A stretch of 64,000 bases of DNA. It comes from Myxococcales bacterium. GTDB taxonomy: Bacteria; Myxococcota_A; Polyangia; Polyangiales; Polyangiaceae. Below are positions 50,742 to 57,619 of this stretch, one piece after another. A program made the position numbers and the translations under genes. Location: positions 1 through 64,000 of the forward strand of contig JACPVJ010000016.1 of assembly GCA_016191785.1 (NCBI GenBank), written 5' to 3'. The notes under the pieces are model-generated. The model did no database searches, was not told where the DNA came from, and saw nothing but the letters and a program-made list of their open reading frames with translations. Every line of letters starts with the position of its first letter. The stretch's first letter is position 1.

Positions 50742-51294
50742 TAGCTCGACCTCCGAGAGCAGCCCGCGGCGGGCCTGGTTGACGCTGTTGGCCGTGATCG
50801 GCGTCAGCCTGGTGTTCGGGCTGGTGATCTTGCCGCGCGTCGCCCCGAGACGTTCGAGCGCCATCGAAGGCACGCCAGCTCGGGACTTCTCGCTCGAGGT
50901 GATCTCGGGCGGGGCGCCCGGCAACCGGCTCCAGCTCTCGAACCTGGTGGGGAAGGCCGTGGTGCTGGACTTCTGGGCGAGCTGGTGTGGTCCTTGTCGA
51001 GAGCAGGCGCCGATCGTCGAAGCGCTGACGCAGGCCCACGCTTCGGGCAGCGTCGCGGTGGTCGGGGTGAACACCAGCGACGATCGCGACGACGCGCTGG
51101 CCTTCGTCAAGTCCGCGTCGTTGACCTACGCCATGGTGTTCGACGAAGGCAGCAAGGTCGCGGCTGCGTATGGGGTGCGCAACTTGCCGACCTTGGTCGT
51201 GATCGACAAGGCGGGCAAGGTGCTGGCGGTCCGCTCTCGAGTGGTGCGCCGTGGCGAGCTCGACGAGCTGGTGTCCCTGGCGCTTCGTGACTGA
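50725..51294 (+). CDS. Membrane-anchored TlpA/ResA-type thioredoxin
   Basis: 189 residues from GTG 50725. One membrane helix (about 17-37) anchors a periplasmic thioredoxin fold with VVLDFWASWCGPCREQAP (CGPC) and NLPTLVVIDKAGK with the cis-proline. The 17-base overlap with the histidine kinase gene implies co-translation. TlpA-type proteins reduce apo-cytochrome or copper-chaperone cysteines; the neighbouring sensor kinase and YggX suggest a redox or metal-stress operon (inference). Confidence 0.88.
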   Translation: MSPDRNSSTSESSPRRAWLTLLAVIGVSLVFGLVILPRVAPRRSSAIEGTPARDFSLEVISGGAPGNRLQLSNLVGKAVVLDFWASWCGPCREQAPIVEALTQAHASGSVAVVGVNTSDDRDDALAFVKSASLTYAMVFDEGSKVAAAYGVRNLPTLVVIDKAGKVLAVRSRVVRRGELDELVSLALRD

Positions 51295-51304
51295 GAAAAA
51301 CGGA

Positions 51305-51333
51305 TTGACGGTCCCGCCTCGCCGTCGCAAGTA
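51305..51333 (+). promoter_or_regulatory. Putative promoter TTGACG-N17-CAAGTA before yggX
   Basis: TTGACG (51305-51310) is a near-consensus -35. CAAGTA at 51328-51333 is a weak -10 ending six bases before ATG 51340, so the message may be leaderless. There is no clear Shine-Dalgarno at the start. Confidence 0.4.
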
Positions 51334-51339
51334 GAGCGC

Positions 51340-51609
51340 ATGTCGCGGATGGTGCAGTGCGTGAAGCTCGGTCGCGAGGCCGAGGGCCTGGAGAAGCCCC
51401 CCTTCAAGGGGGACCTCGGCGAGAGGGTGTTCCAGACCGTGTCGAAGGACGGCTGGCGCATGTGGCTGGAGCACTCGAAGATGATCATCAACGAGTTTCG
51501 GCTCGACCTGACCAGCGAGCAAGGTCAGCGGGTGTGGATGACCGAGCTCGAGCGCTTCTTCTACGGAGAGGGCTCCGACCTGCCGCCCGAGTTCAAGCCG
51601 CACGACTGA
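51340..51609 (+). CDS. yggX: YggX-family Fe(II)-trafficking protein
   Basis: 89 residues, a full-length match to the YggX family: N-terminal VQCVKLGREAEGLEKPPFKGDLGERV with the conserved Cys7, then WRMWLEHSKMIINEFRLDL and the C-terminal FFYGEGSDLPPEFKP. YggX helps protect Fe-S enzymes from oxidative damage. Its place behind a membrane thioredoxin and a sensor kinase supports an oxidative or iron-stress role for the operon. Six bases before the next gene. Confidence 0.93.
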   Translation: MSRMVQCVKLGREAEGLEKPPFKGDLGERVFQTVSKDGWRMWLEHSKMIINEFRLDLTSEQGQRVWMTELERFFYGEGSDLPPEFKPHD

Positions 51610-51615
51610 CGCGCC

Positions 51616-52551
51616 ATGGCCAGCAGGGCGCGCGCGCTGGGTGGGTGTCTCGTCGCAGTGGCGTGCGCATCGCGCCCGCCGCCGCCGCCGGTGATCGAGA
51701 CCCAAGAGGCCGAGCTCGGTGCGAGGCGCGCTCCGCCCGCCCCCGAGGGTTCGTCTCGGCCAGCGAGGGCCTTACCTCAGAGCGCGCCGCCGGCGAGCGC
51801 GGGCAAGCCTGGCGACACGGCGCCGGTGGTGAAGCTGCTCGACGCCGGGCCCGAGCCGCGGCGCGCGCTCCGCCACGCGTTCAGCAAGCACAAGCAGGTG
51901 CTCTCGATCGCGGCCCACACCCGGGTCAAGGGCGCCAATCTGCCGCTCCCTGCCATCGTGATCACCGCACCGATGGTCGCGACCATCGTGCAGGTGAACG
52001 CGGCCGGCGACGCGCGCTTCGAGCTCACGGCGGGGCCGTTCACCAGCGGTGGGGGCCCCAGCGGCGCGGCGGGCGCGCTGGGCGGTCTGATGGGCGGCGG
52101 CGCGGGCCCCCCGGACAAGGTGGCCGGCTGGGGTTGGGTGAACAGCCGGGGCGTGATGAAGGAGTTCCAGGTCACCGAGGGCGCGGCCGGCGGCGACGCG
52201 CCGGTCGAGACCGGCGATCCGTTCCCCGAAGAGGCAGTCGGAGTCGGCGCCCGCTGGGAGGTGACCAGCACCGTCCGCGAGAAGGACGGCCCGGTGCAGC
52301 AGGTGAGCGTCTACGAGCTCGTCAGCGCGGACAAGAAGGGCATCCGCACCAAGCTCACCCGCACCCAGACCCCGATGGGGCAGCCGGATGGGGCCACGGC
52401 TGCCCAGAGCAGCGGCGAGCTCGTCTTCCGCTTCGGTGACGTTTTCCCGACTGGGCGGCTCGAGATGACGCGCAACATGACCGTCGACTTGCCGGGGCTC
52501 GACGGCGCGACGCTTCAGCTGAGCTCGGAGGTCACGATCTCGAGGCGCTGA
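51616..52551 (+). CDS. Exported, probably lipidated protein of unknown function
   Basis: 311 residues. The leader MASRARALGGCLVAVAC suggests a lipoprotein signal with Cys17, then a Pro-rich low-complexity linker to about 72. The folded part (about 82-311) is beta-rich (AIVITAPMVATIVQVNAAGDARFEL, VTSTVREKDGPVQQVSVYELV, GELVFRFGDVFPTGRLEMTRNMTVDL) and contains a Gly-rich insertion near 136-160. The family is not recognised. It follows yggX by six bases and is the last gene of the operon. Confidence 0.7.
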   Translation: MASRARALGGCLVAVACASRPPPPPVIETQEAELGARRAPPAPEGSSRPARALPQSAPPASAGKPGDTAPVVKLLDAGPEPRRALRHAFSKHKQVLSIAAHTRVKGANLPLPAIVITAPMVATIVQVNAAGDARFELTAGPFTSGGGPSGAAGALGGLMGGGAGPPDKVAGWGWVNSRGVMKEFQVTEGAAGGDAPVETGDPFPEEAVGVGARWEVTSTVREKDGPVQQVSVYELVSADKKGIRTKLTRTQTPMGQPDGATAAQSSGELVFRFGDVFPTGRLEMTRNMTVDLPGLDGATLQLSSEVTISRR

Positions 52552-52554
52552 GTC

Positions 52555-52878
52555 TCAGGCCAAGAGCTGCTCGAGCAGGTCCAGATCTTCGCGTTCGGCG
52601 TCGTCGATCTCCCCGTCGACCGCGATCATCTGCCTTGCCGCGTCCAAGAACAGCTTCTTGTGCGCGCGCGGGATCAGGTTCGGGTCGACCTCTTCCGGGC
52701 GCGGAGGCTTCGCGAGCCACTGGTCGACCTGCTTCTTCTCGTCCGCGTCGAGCTCGAGCTTGCTCACGAGCTTCTTGACCAAGGCGCGCTCGCTTGCCTT
52801 CACTTCGAGGTCGGCCCAGGCGAACGCGCACACGAACTTGAGGAGGAGCAGTCGCTCGCCCTTCTTCAGCTTCTGCAT
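52555..52878 (-). CDS. TerB-like small helical protein
   Basis: 107 residues, entirely helical, with the tellurite-resistance TerB-type pattern: FVCAFAWADLEVKASERALVKKL followed by MIAVDGEIDDAEREDLDLL. TerB-like domains often bind metal through acidic residues near the D-G-E-I-D motif. ATG 52878 is chosen over an upstream in-frame ATG because it opens directly on the domain and a TACCCT hexamer ends eight bases before it. It is convergent with the exported-protein gene, three bases apart. Confidence 0.75.
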   Translation of the reverse strand: MQKLKKGERLLLLKFVCAFAWADLEVKASERALVKKLVSKLELDADEKKQVDQWLAKPPRPEEVDPNLIPRAHKKLFLDAARQMIAVDGEIDDAEREDLDLLEQLLA

Positions 52879-52886
52879 GGCTCTGC

Positions 52887-52892
52887 AGGGTA
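52887..52892 (-). promoter_or_regulatory. Putative -10 (TACCCT) eight bases before ATG 52878
   Basis: On the reverse strand TACCCT ends eight bases before the ATG, with no Shine-Dalgarno between. Confidence 0.45.
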
Positions 52893-53018
52893 GTAGCCCG
52901 CCCGCGCTCCCGCGAGCACAAAGCACCGGCGCGTAACGGCTGGCATTGTCGACTCTTTTTCCGGGGCGCGGCCCCGAGTTTGCTCCGGGGTCGGGGCGTC
53001 TGCTAGCGAGTCGCTCAC

Positions 53019-53558
53019 GTGCTTCGCCCCATCGCCACCATCGTCGCGGCCGTCCTCTTGTCGCGACCCGAGCTCGCGCCAGACGAGGCGGCGCGCTGGG
53101 CCGCGATCGTGCAAGCCGAGGCGAAGGCTCGGGGCTTCGATCCCCTCAGCATGGTCGCGCTCGTCCACTCCGAGAGCGGATGGCACCCGGGGGTGGTGTC
53201 GCCCAGCGCAGAGGACTACGGCCTCGGCCAGGTGCGCGCGCGCTTCGTCGGTGCGTGCAAGAAGGACGCGGACCCTGTTCACAGCCCCAGCCCTGAGTGC
53301 CGCGCGGTCAAAGAGTCGTTGCTCGACCCCGAGCAGAACCTGCGCGTCGTGGCGCAACTCATCACCGACAACCGCAAGCTCTGCCTCGAGAAGGCCAAGA
53401 GCTCCGCGCTGCCGCGGTGGCTCGCGAGCTACCAAGGGTTGAACTTCCCCAAGCAGAAGCGCTGGTGTGTCCCCGCCGAAAAGACCTGGAAGGTGGTCAA
53501 ATACCGCGAGCTCTTGCTGAAAGAAGCACAAAAGCCAAAGCCGCCAGCGAAGCGCTGA
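53019..53558 (+). CDS. Lytic transglycosylase (SLT-type) domain protein
   Basis: 179 residues from GTG 53019. A short hydrophobic leader (about 4-14) precedes the goose-lysozyme-like fold: catalytic Glu52 in VHSESGWHPG and the following AEDYGLGQVRARF motif. These correspond to the ES and GLGQ signatures of soluble lytic transglycosylases, which cleave peptidoglycan with 1,6-anhydro products. The cysteines in the second half (KKD...PECR, LCLEKAK, RWCVP) could form a disulfide. Export depends on the short leader, which is weak. Confidence 0.85.
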   Translation: MLRPIATIVAAVLLSRPELAPDEAARWAAIVQAEAKARGFDPLSMVALVHSESGWHPGVVSPSAEDYGLGQVRARFVGACKKDADPVHSPSPECRAVKESLLDPEQNLRVVAQLITDNRKLCLEKAKSSALPRWLASYQGLNFPKQKRWCVPAEKTWKVVKYRELLLKEAQKPKPPAKR

Positions 53559-53588
53559 CGGCGTTCAGCCTCGGCCTCGGGCTTGGGC

Positions 53589-55211
53589 TCAGAAGCGGAC
53601 GGCGACCGTCGACGTCGCGCCGGCCTTGACCGTGGTTCCCGATGCCTTGCGACCCTGCTCGGGGTGGATGAACACCACCGAGTGCGGCCCCGCGCTCACC
53701 TTCAGACCGACGAGCGGCGTCGAGCCCACCGGACGGCCGTCGAGCACCACGTTCGCCACCGGGATCGAGTTGATGTTCAGCGTTCCCTGACCCGCGGCGT
53801 CGTCGGCCACGGCCTTCTTGGCGTCGTCCTTCTTCGCGTCCTTCTTGTCGGCCTTCGCGGTCCGCTCGGCCTTGTCGGCCTTCGCGGCCACCGGCGCGGA
53901 GCGCGGCGCCGAGTCCTCGGTCCTGAGCTCGGTGACCGGGGTCGGCTGAGCCTCGGGCTTGGCGGCCGGCGCGGGGGTCGCGGCGGCGGCCCGCGCGTTG
54001 GGCGAAAGGTCGATGTGGAGCACTGCATCCCCGCCGCGCTCGACGGAGATCGCTCGAGCTGCCGTGGTTGCGAAGCCGGGAGCCTCGGCGCTGACGAAGT
54101 GCGTACCGGCGCTCAGGTTCGTGAGCTTGCAGGGCGCGCTCTCGCACTTGACCGCGCCGTCCACCAGCACGCGCACGCCGTCGACCGACGCGCCGCCGGG
54201 GCCCGCGATCGTGATCGCCACCGCGCCGGTCGCCGGAGCACCGATGCCCAGGGCGCTGCCGCCCTTCACCGCTGCGAAGCCCAGGCCGCCCAGCAGGCCG
54301 AGCGACAGAACCGCCACCGCTGCAACCGCGCCGGCGCGACTCTTCTTCTGAGGCGCCTCGAACGCGGGCGGCGGCACGCTTGCCGCGGTCGGCATCAGGC
54401 TGTGAGCGCGGCTCGCCTGGATGGTGTCCTGCGCTGCCATCGGGCGCGAAGCGGGCGGCAGCACGCTCGGCGGCACGTAGGCCGTCGACGAGCTCGACCC
54501 GGCAGCCAGGCTGGCGGCGGCGGAGACGCGCGCGGCGCGGGCCCGCGACGGCGGCGCCGCCATCGACTCGGCTTCACCCTCCGTGTACACCGGGGGAAGC
54601 GGGCTCGGGGCGGGCGCGACGTTCTTCACCGAGGACGGCGGCGTGGGCATCGGCGGCAGCTTCGCCGCACTCGGCGTGGACGGGCGCGCGAGTTGCGGGG
54701 CCGACGGGAGTGGCGGGAGCTTTGCAGCGCTCGGCGGGGGCGCCGCGCGCCGCGACGGGGGCGGCGAAGGGATCGGGCTTCGTGGCGCCGATGCGAACGG
54801 CTGGGACAGCCGCGGCGACGACGAGAGCGGTGAGGCCATCGCGATCGTGGGGCTCTCGTCCACCGAATCGTCATCGTCGTCGTCGACGGGGCGAATCGGC
54901 TCGAGGTTCGTCGCAGACGACGCGATCAGCTCGTCGGCGTGCACCTCTTCGGCGATGTCTTCGCGCTCGGCGCTGACCGCGCGCGCACTTGGCGGCGGCG
55001 GTCGCTGGCTGGCGGGCTTGGTGCTGCGCAGACTGGGCGGCGGGGGGACGGCGCGCGCCGACGGGGGCGCACCTCTGAGCAACGTGGCTGCTGCTGCCGC
55101 CGGCGCCATGAAGCGCGGCGCTGGCAGCGCGGTGTCGGTCTTCTTCAGGTCCGGAAAAAGAACGTCGAGGTTCGGTTTCTCGTTCGAAGGTGACGAATTG
55201 AGGTCGGCCAT
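53589..55211 (-). CDS. Membrane-anchored protein with two PEGA-type domains and a disordered cytoplasmic region
   Basis: 540 residues with AGGGAG before the ATG. Residues 1-285 are low-complexity, Pro/Ser/Ala-rich with acidic patches (DDDDDDSVDES), probably cytoplasmic and disordered. One membrane helix (about 285-308) precedes two beta domains of PEGA type (about 330-395 and 480-540, the second with TLNINSIPVANVVLDGRPVGSTPLVGLKVSAGPHSVVF). A Lys/Ala/Asp-rich linker (KADKAERTAKADKKDAKKDDAKK) lies between them. PEGA domains occur in kinase-linked and surface proteins of myxobacteria. Its function is unknown; membrane topology is inferred. Confidence 0.8.
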   Translation of the reverse strand: MADLNSSPSNEKPNLDVLFPDLKKTDTALPAPRFMAPAAAAATLLRGAPPSARAVPPPPSLRSTKPASQRPPPPSARAVSAEREDIAEEVHADELIASSATNLEPIRPVDDDDDDSVDESPTIAMASPLSSSPRLSQPFASAPRSPIPSPPPSRRAAPPPSAAKLPPLPSAPQLARPSTPSAAKLPPMPTPPSSVKNVAPAPSPLPPVYTEGEAESMAAPPSRARAARVSAAASLAAGSSSSTAYVPPSVLPPASRPMAAQDTIQASRAHSLMPTAASVPPPAFEAPQKKSRAGAVAAVAVLSLGLLGGLGFAAVKGGSALGIGAPATGAVAITIAGPGGASVDGVRVLVDGAVKCESAPCKLTNLSAGTHFVSAEAPGFATTAARAISVERGGDAVLHIDLSPNARAAAATPAPAAKPEAQPTPVTELRTEDSAPRSAPVAAKADKAERTAKADKKDAKKDDAKKAVADDAAGQGTLNINSIPVANVVLDGRPVGSTPLVGLKVSAGPHSVVFIHPEQGRKASGTTVKAGATSTVAVRF

Positions 55212-55410
55212 GTGCTCCCTTTCGCCCGGTCGGCTGCCCGGAACGGACGCGAAACGATACACGCGTGGCCCACCGACGCACCCCGGATCTCGCGGTAAAC
55301 AGGAAGTTTCATTTCACTCACCCGGTAACGTTCCAGCCCGGTTCCCCACCGAGTGTGGCGTTCGAGCGGGTTTCCCTACACCGCGCCACATCCCCGTGCC
55401 CCCCCTGAAG

Positions 55411-55416
55411 TATGCT
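55411..55416 (+). promoter_or_regulatory. Putative -10 (TATGCT) six bases before GTG 55423
   Basis: TATGCT ends six bases before GTG 55423, which gives a protein of the usual SlyX length. No Shine-Dalgarno is present. Confidence 0.5.
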
Positions 55417-55422
55417 CCCCCG

Positions 55423-55644
55423 GTGGCTGCCCCGGCCGATCCCGAAGCACGCGTCGTCGAGCTCGAGGTGCGCTTCACCCACCAAGATCGCGCGCTCTCG
55501 GAGATGAGCGACGTCGTGTATCGCCAGCAGCAGCTCATCGATCAGCTCGAGCGGCGGGTGAAGGCGCTCGAGAAACGACTCGTAGATCTCGGTGAGCCGC
55601 GGGAGTCGCGAGACATAGCGGACGACGTGCCTCCGCACTACTAG
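55423..55644 (+). CDS. slyX: SlyX-family small coiled-coil protein
   Basis: 73 residues: RVVELEVRFTHQDRALSEM, then VVYRQQQLIDQLERRVKALEKRL, a single coiled-coil of the SlyX family. The length equals the family norm, which favours GTG 55423 over an in-frame GTG at 55396. SlyX is a conserved small protein without a firm biochemical role. It is divergent from the PEGA-domain gene across about 210 bases. Confidence 0.85.
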   Translation: MAAPADPEARVVELEVRFTHQDRALSEMSDVVYRQQQLIDQLERRVKALEKRLVDLGEPRESRDIADDVPPHY

Positions 55645-55659
55645 CCTCGACTTGGGCGA

Positions 55660-56655
55660 CTACGCATCTTTCAAGAGGCCGCGCCCACGGAAATAGGCGA
55701 TGGCGTCGGTGAGGGTCTCGCGAAGCGGGCGGTAGCGCGCGCCGAGCTCGCGCTCCGACTTTTTGCTCGAGAAGAACGATGGTCGAGCGCTGTACTCGAA
55801 GAAGTTCCGGCTCAGCATGGGCTCGGTGCCGTTCCGCCGCGCGCGCGTCTCCATTGCCTGCACCACGCGTCGCGCGACGCCCGTTGGCACCTTCACGTAG
55901 CGGCGCGATCGGCCAGCCGCATCGTCGATGGCTTGCATCAGCTCGAGCGCGCTGAGGTTGTGCGCCGCCGCCACGTACCGTTGCCCGGGTTGGCCCTTTT
56001 CGGCAGCGAGCACGTGTGCTTCCGCGGCGTCGCGCACGTCGACATACGAGGCGCCGCCGTCGATGTACACCGGTGGAGCGCCCGAGAGCGTGGTGATGAT
56101 CAGCTTGCCGCTCGGCGTGGGCGAGATGTCCCCGGGGCCGAGCACCACGCCAGGGCACACCACGCGCACGTCCAGGCCCCAGCGTGCGAAGTCCTCCGCG
56201 AGCTCGCGGCTGTGGTACTTCGACCGGCTGTAGGCGAAATCGAGATCCCAGGCCTCGTAAGCGGTGTCTTCGTCCGCGATGCCGCCGAGCGGTGGCCGGC
56301 CCAAGGCGACCATGCTGGCGGTGTAGACCACCCGCGGGACACCAGCGCGGCGCGCCGCTTCGAGCACGTTGAAGGTACCGCTCAGGTTCACGCGGTACAT
56401 GTCGGTGGGGTCGGGTGCCCAGGACTTGTAGATGGCGGCGGCGTGAAACACCGTGTCCTGGTCCGCCACGGCCGCCTCGCACGACTCGCGCGAGAGCACG
56501 TTGCCCCGCACCAGCTCGACGTCGTGACCCCTCAGATTGTCGGTGGGCTCGTTCGGCAGCGCGAGCACCCGGACGCGCACGCCGCGCCCCAGCAACGCCT
56601 TGACGATCGAGCTGCCCAGGAAGCCGCAGCCACCCGTGACCAATGCGCTCTTCAT
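55660..56655 (-). CDS. NAD-dependent epimerase/dehydratase, dihydroflavonol-reductase/HpnA-like
   Basis: 331 residues of extended SDR type: ALVTGGCGFLGSSIVKAL (glycine-rich NAD motif), VFHAAAIYKSWAPD, the serine in TASMVALG and the YSRSK catalytic Tyr/Lys. The features resemble HpnA (hopanoid-associated sugar epimerase) and dihydroflavonol-4-reductase relatives. Substrate specificity is not certain. It is the third gene behind the Ser/Thr kinase and the TPR/PEGA protein (19-base gap). Confidence 0.87.
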   Translation of the reverse strand: MKSALVTGGCGFLGSSIVKALLGRGVRVRVLALPNEPTDNLRGHDVELVRGNVLSRESCEAAVADQDTVFHAAAIYKSWAPDPTDMYRVNLSGTFNVLEAARRAGVPRVVYTASMVALGRPPLGGIADEDTAYEAWDLDFAYSRSKYHSRELAEDFARWGLDVRVVCPGVVLGPGDISPTPSGKLIITTLSGAPPVYIDGGASYVDVRDAAEAHVLAAEKGQPGQRYVAAAHNLSALELMQAIDDAAGRSRRYVKVPTGVARRVVQAMETRARRNGTEPMLSRNFFEYSARPSFFSSKKSERELGARYRPLRETLTDAIAYFRGRGLLKDA

Positions 56656-56674
56656 GCTTGCCTCGTTCCCGTGC

Positions 56675-57619
56675 TCAGAAGCGCCACCTGCTGCTGACCC
56701 CGCTCGGGGTCAGGCCCACCGAGACGGTCGCGCTCTCTTCGTCGTCGTGGCGCCCGGACACCAGCAGGTACACCCCGAGCCCGCCCGCGACGGCGGCGAC
56801 CCCGAAGGCCACGTTGGTCAGGGTGCGGCTCTGGACCGCGCGATCGTGGGCGTCGGCATCGGTCTTACCGGAGTCGTCGAAGTCGCTCCTGGCCGACAGC
56901 GTGCGCACTCCGAAATACGCGCCCGCTCCCGCGGCGGCGACTCCGGTGCCCAGGGCCACCCACCCCCAGGTGCAGCTGGGACAACTCGCGCTCGGCGAGG
57001 GTCGGGGCTTGGCCGCGGGTGTTGCCCGGGGCGCAGGGGGTGGAGCGCTGGCGGGTGCTGGCGGGTCGCTCTTCTCGGCGACCGGAAGGTCCCCGCCCTC
57101 GATCGCGACCGTGGTGACGGCGCCTGCCTTCAGCACCACGTCTTGGTCGAATCGACTGCCGTCGCGCCGCTTGAGCACGAGCTTGTGGGAGCCCGGCGCC
57201 AGGTGGAACCGCGCTGGCACCGGCGCGTCCGTCACGTGTGCCACGCTGAGCGTCGCGCCGATGGGTTTCTCGACGAACACGTAGCCGAGCATGGGCTTGA
57301 GCACCGCCAGGCGGGTGCGCGCTGCTTTGGCCCGCCCCTCGTCGAGACCCTCCGACGCCAGCGCGCTCTCGAACGCATCCGCCGCGCGCGCGAGCTCGTT
57401 CGCCTTCTCCCACGCCAACGCCGCGTTGTACTTGGTCGCCGGGTGTGGCTTGGACCGATACGCCTCGTCGAACGCGACGGCGGCGCCAGTATAGTCCTTC
57501 GCTTCGAAGGCGGCCCGAGCCTTCTTGTCGAGGTCCGACGCTTCGTCGGCATGGACCCGCACTGCCCACGAGGCCTGGGCGAGCGCTAGGCAGCAAACCG
57601 CGAGGCGAGGACGGATCAT
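56675..57619 (-). CDS. TPR/PEGA membrane protein co-translated with a Ser/Thr kinase
   Basis: 314 residues. A cleavable signal peptide (MIRPRLAVCCLALAQASWAVRVHA) is followed by a TPR unit (about 27-95: AAFEAKDYTGAAVAFDEAYRSKPHPATKYNAALAWEKANEL), a PEGA-like beta domain (about 112-178: GYVFVEKPIGATLSVAH), a Pro/Ala linker and two hydrophobic segments (about 220-240 and 270-290). The ATG overlaps the kinase stop by four bases (ATGA). TPR-then-PEGA proteins are common as periplasmic partners in myxobacterial kinase operons, so a partnership with the kinase is inferred. Confidence 0.82.
   Translation of the reverse strand: MIRPRLAVCCLALAQASWAVRVHADEASDLDKKARAAFEAKDYTGAAVAFDEAYRSKPHPATKYNAALAWEKANELARAADAFESALASEGLDEGRAKAARTRLAVLKPMLGYVFVEKPIGATLSVAHVTDAPVPARFHLAPGSHKLVLKRRDGSRFDQDVVLKAGAVTTVAIEGGDLPVAEKSDPPAPASAPPPAPRATPAAKPRPSPSASCPSCTWGWVALGTGVAAAGAGAYFGVRTLSARSDFDDSGKTDADAHDRAVQSRTLTNVAFGVAAVAGGLGVYLLVSGRHDDEESATVSVGLTPSGVSSRWRF

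Noticed and set aside
55212..55410. Extra gene in the 200-base gap between the PEGA and SlyX genes
   Set aside because: No frame has GC-biased third positions or a recognisable product; the region reads as a divergent promoter area.
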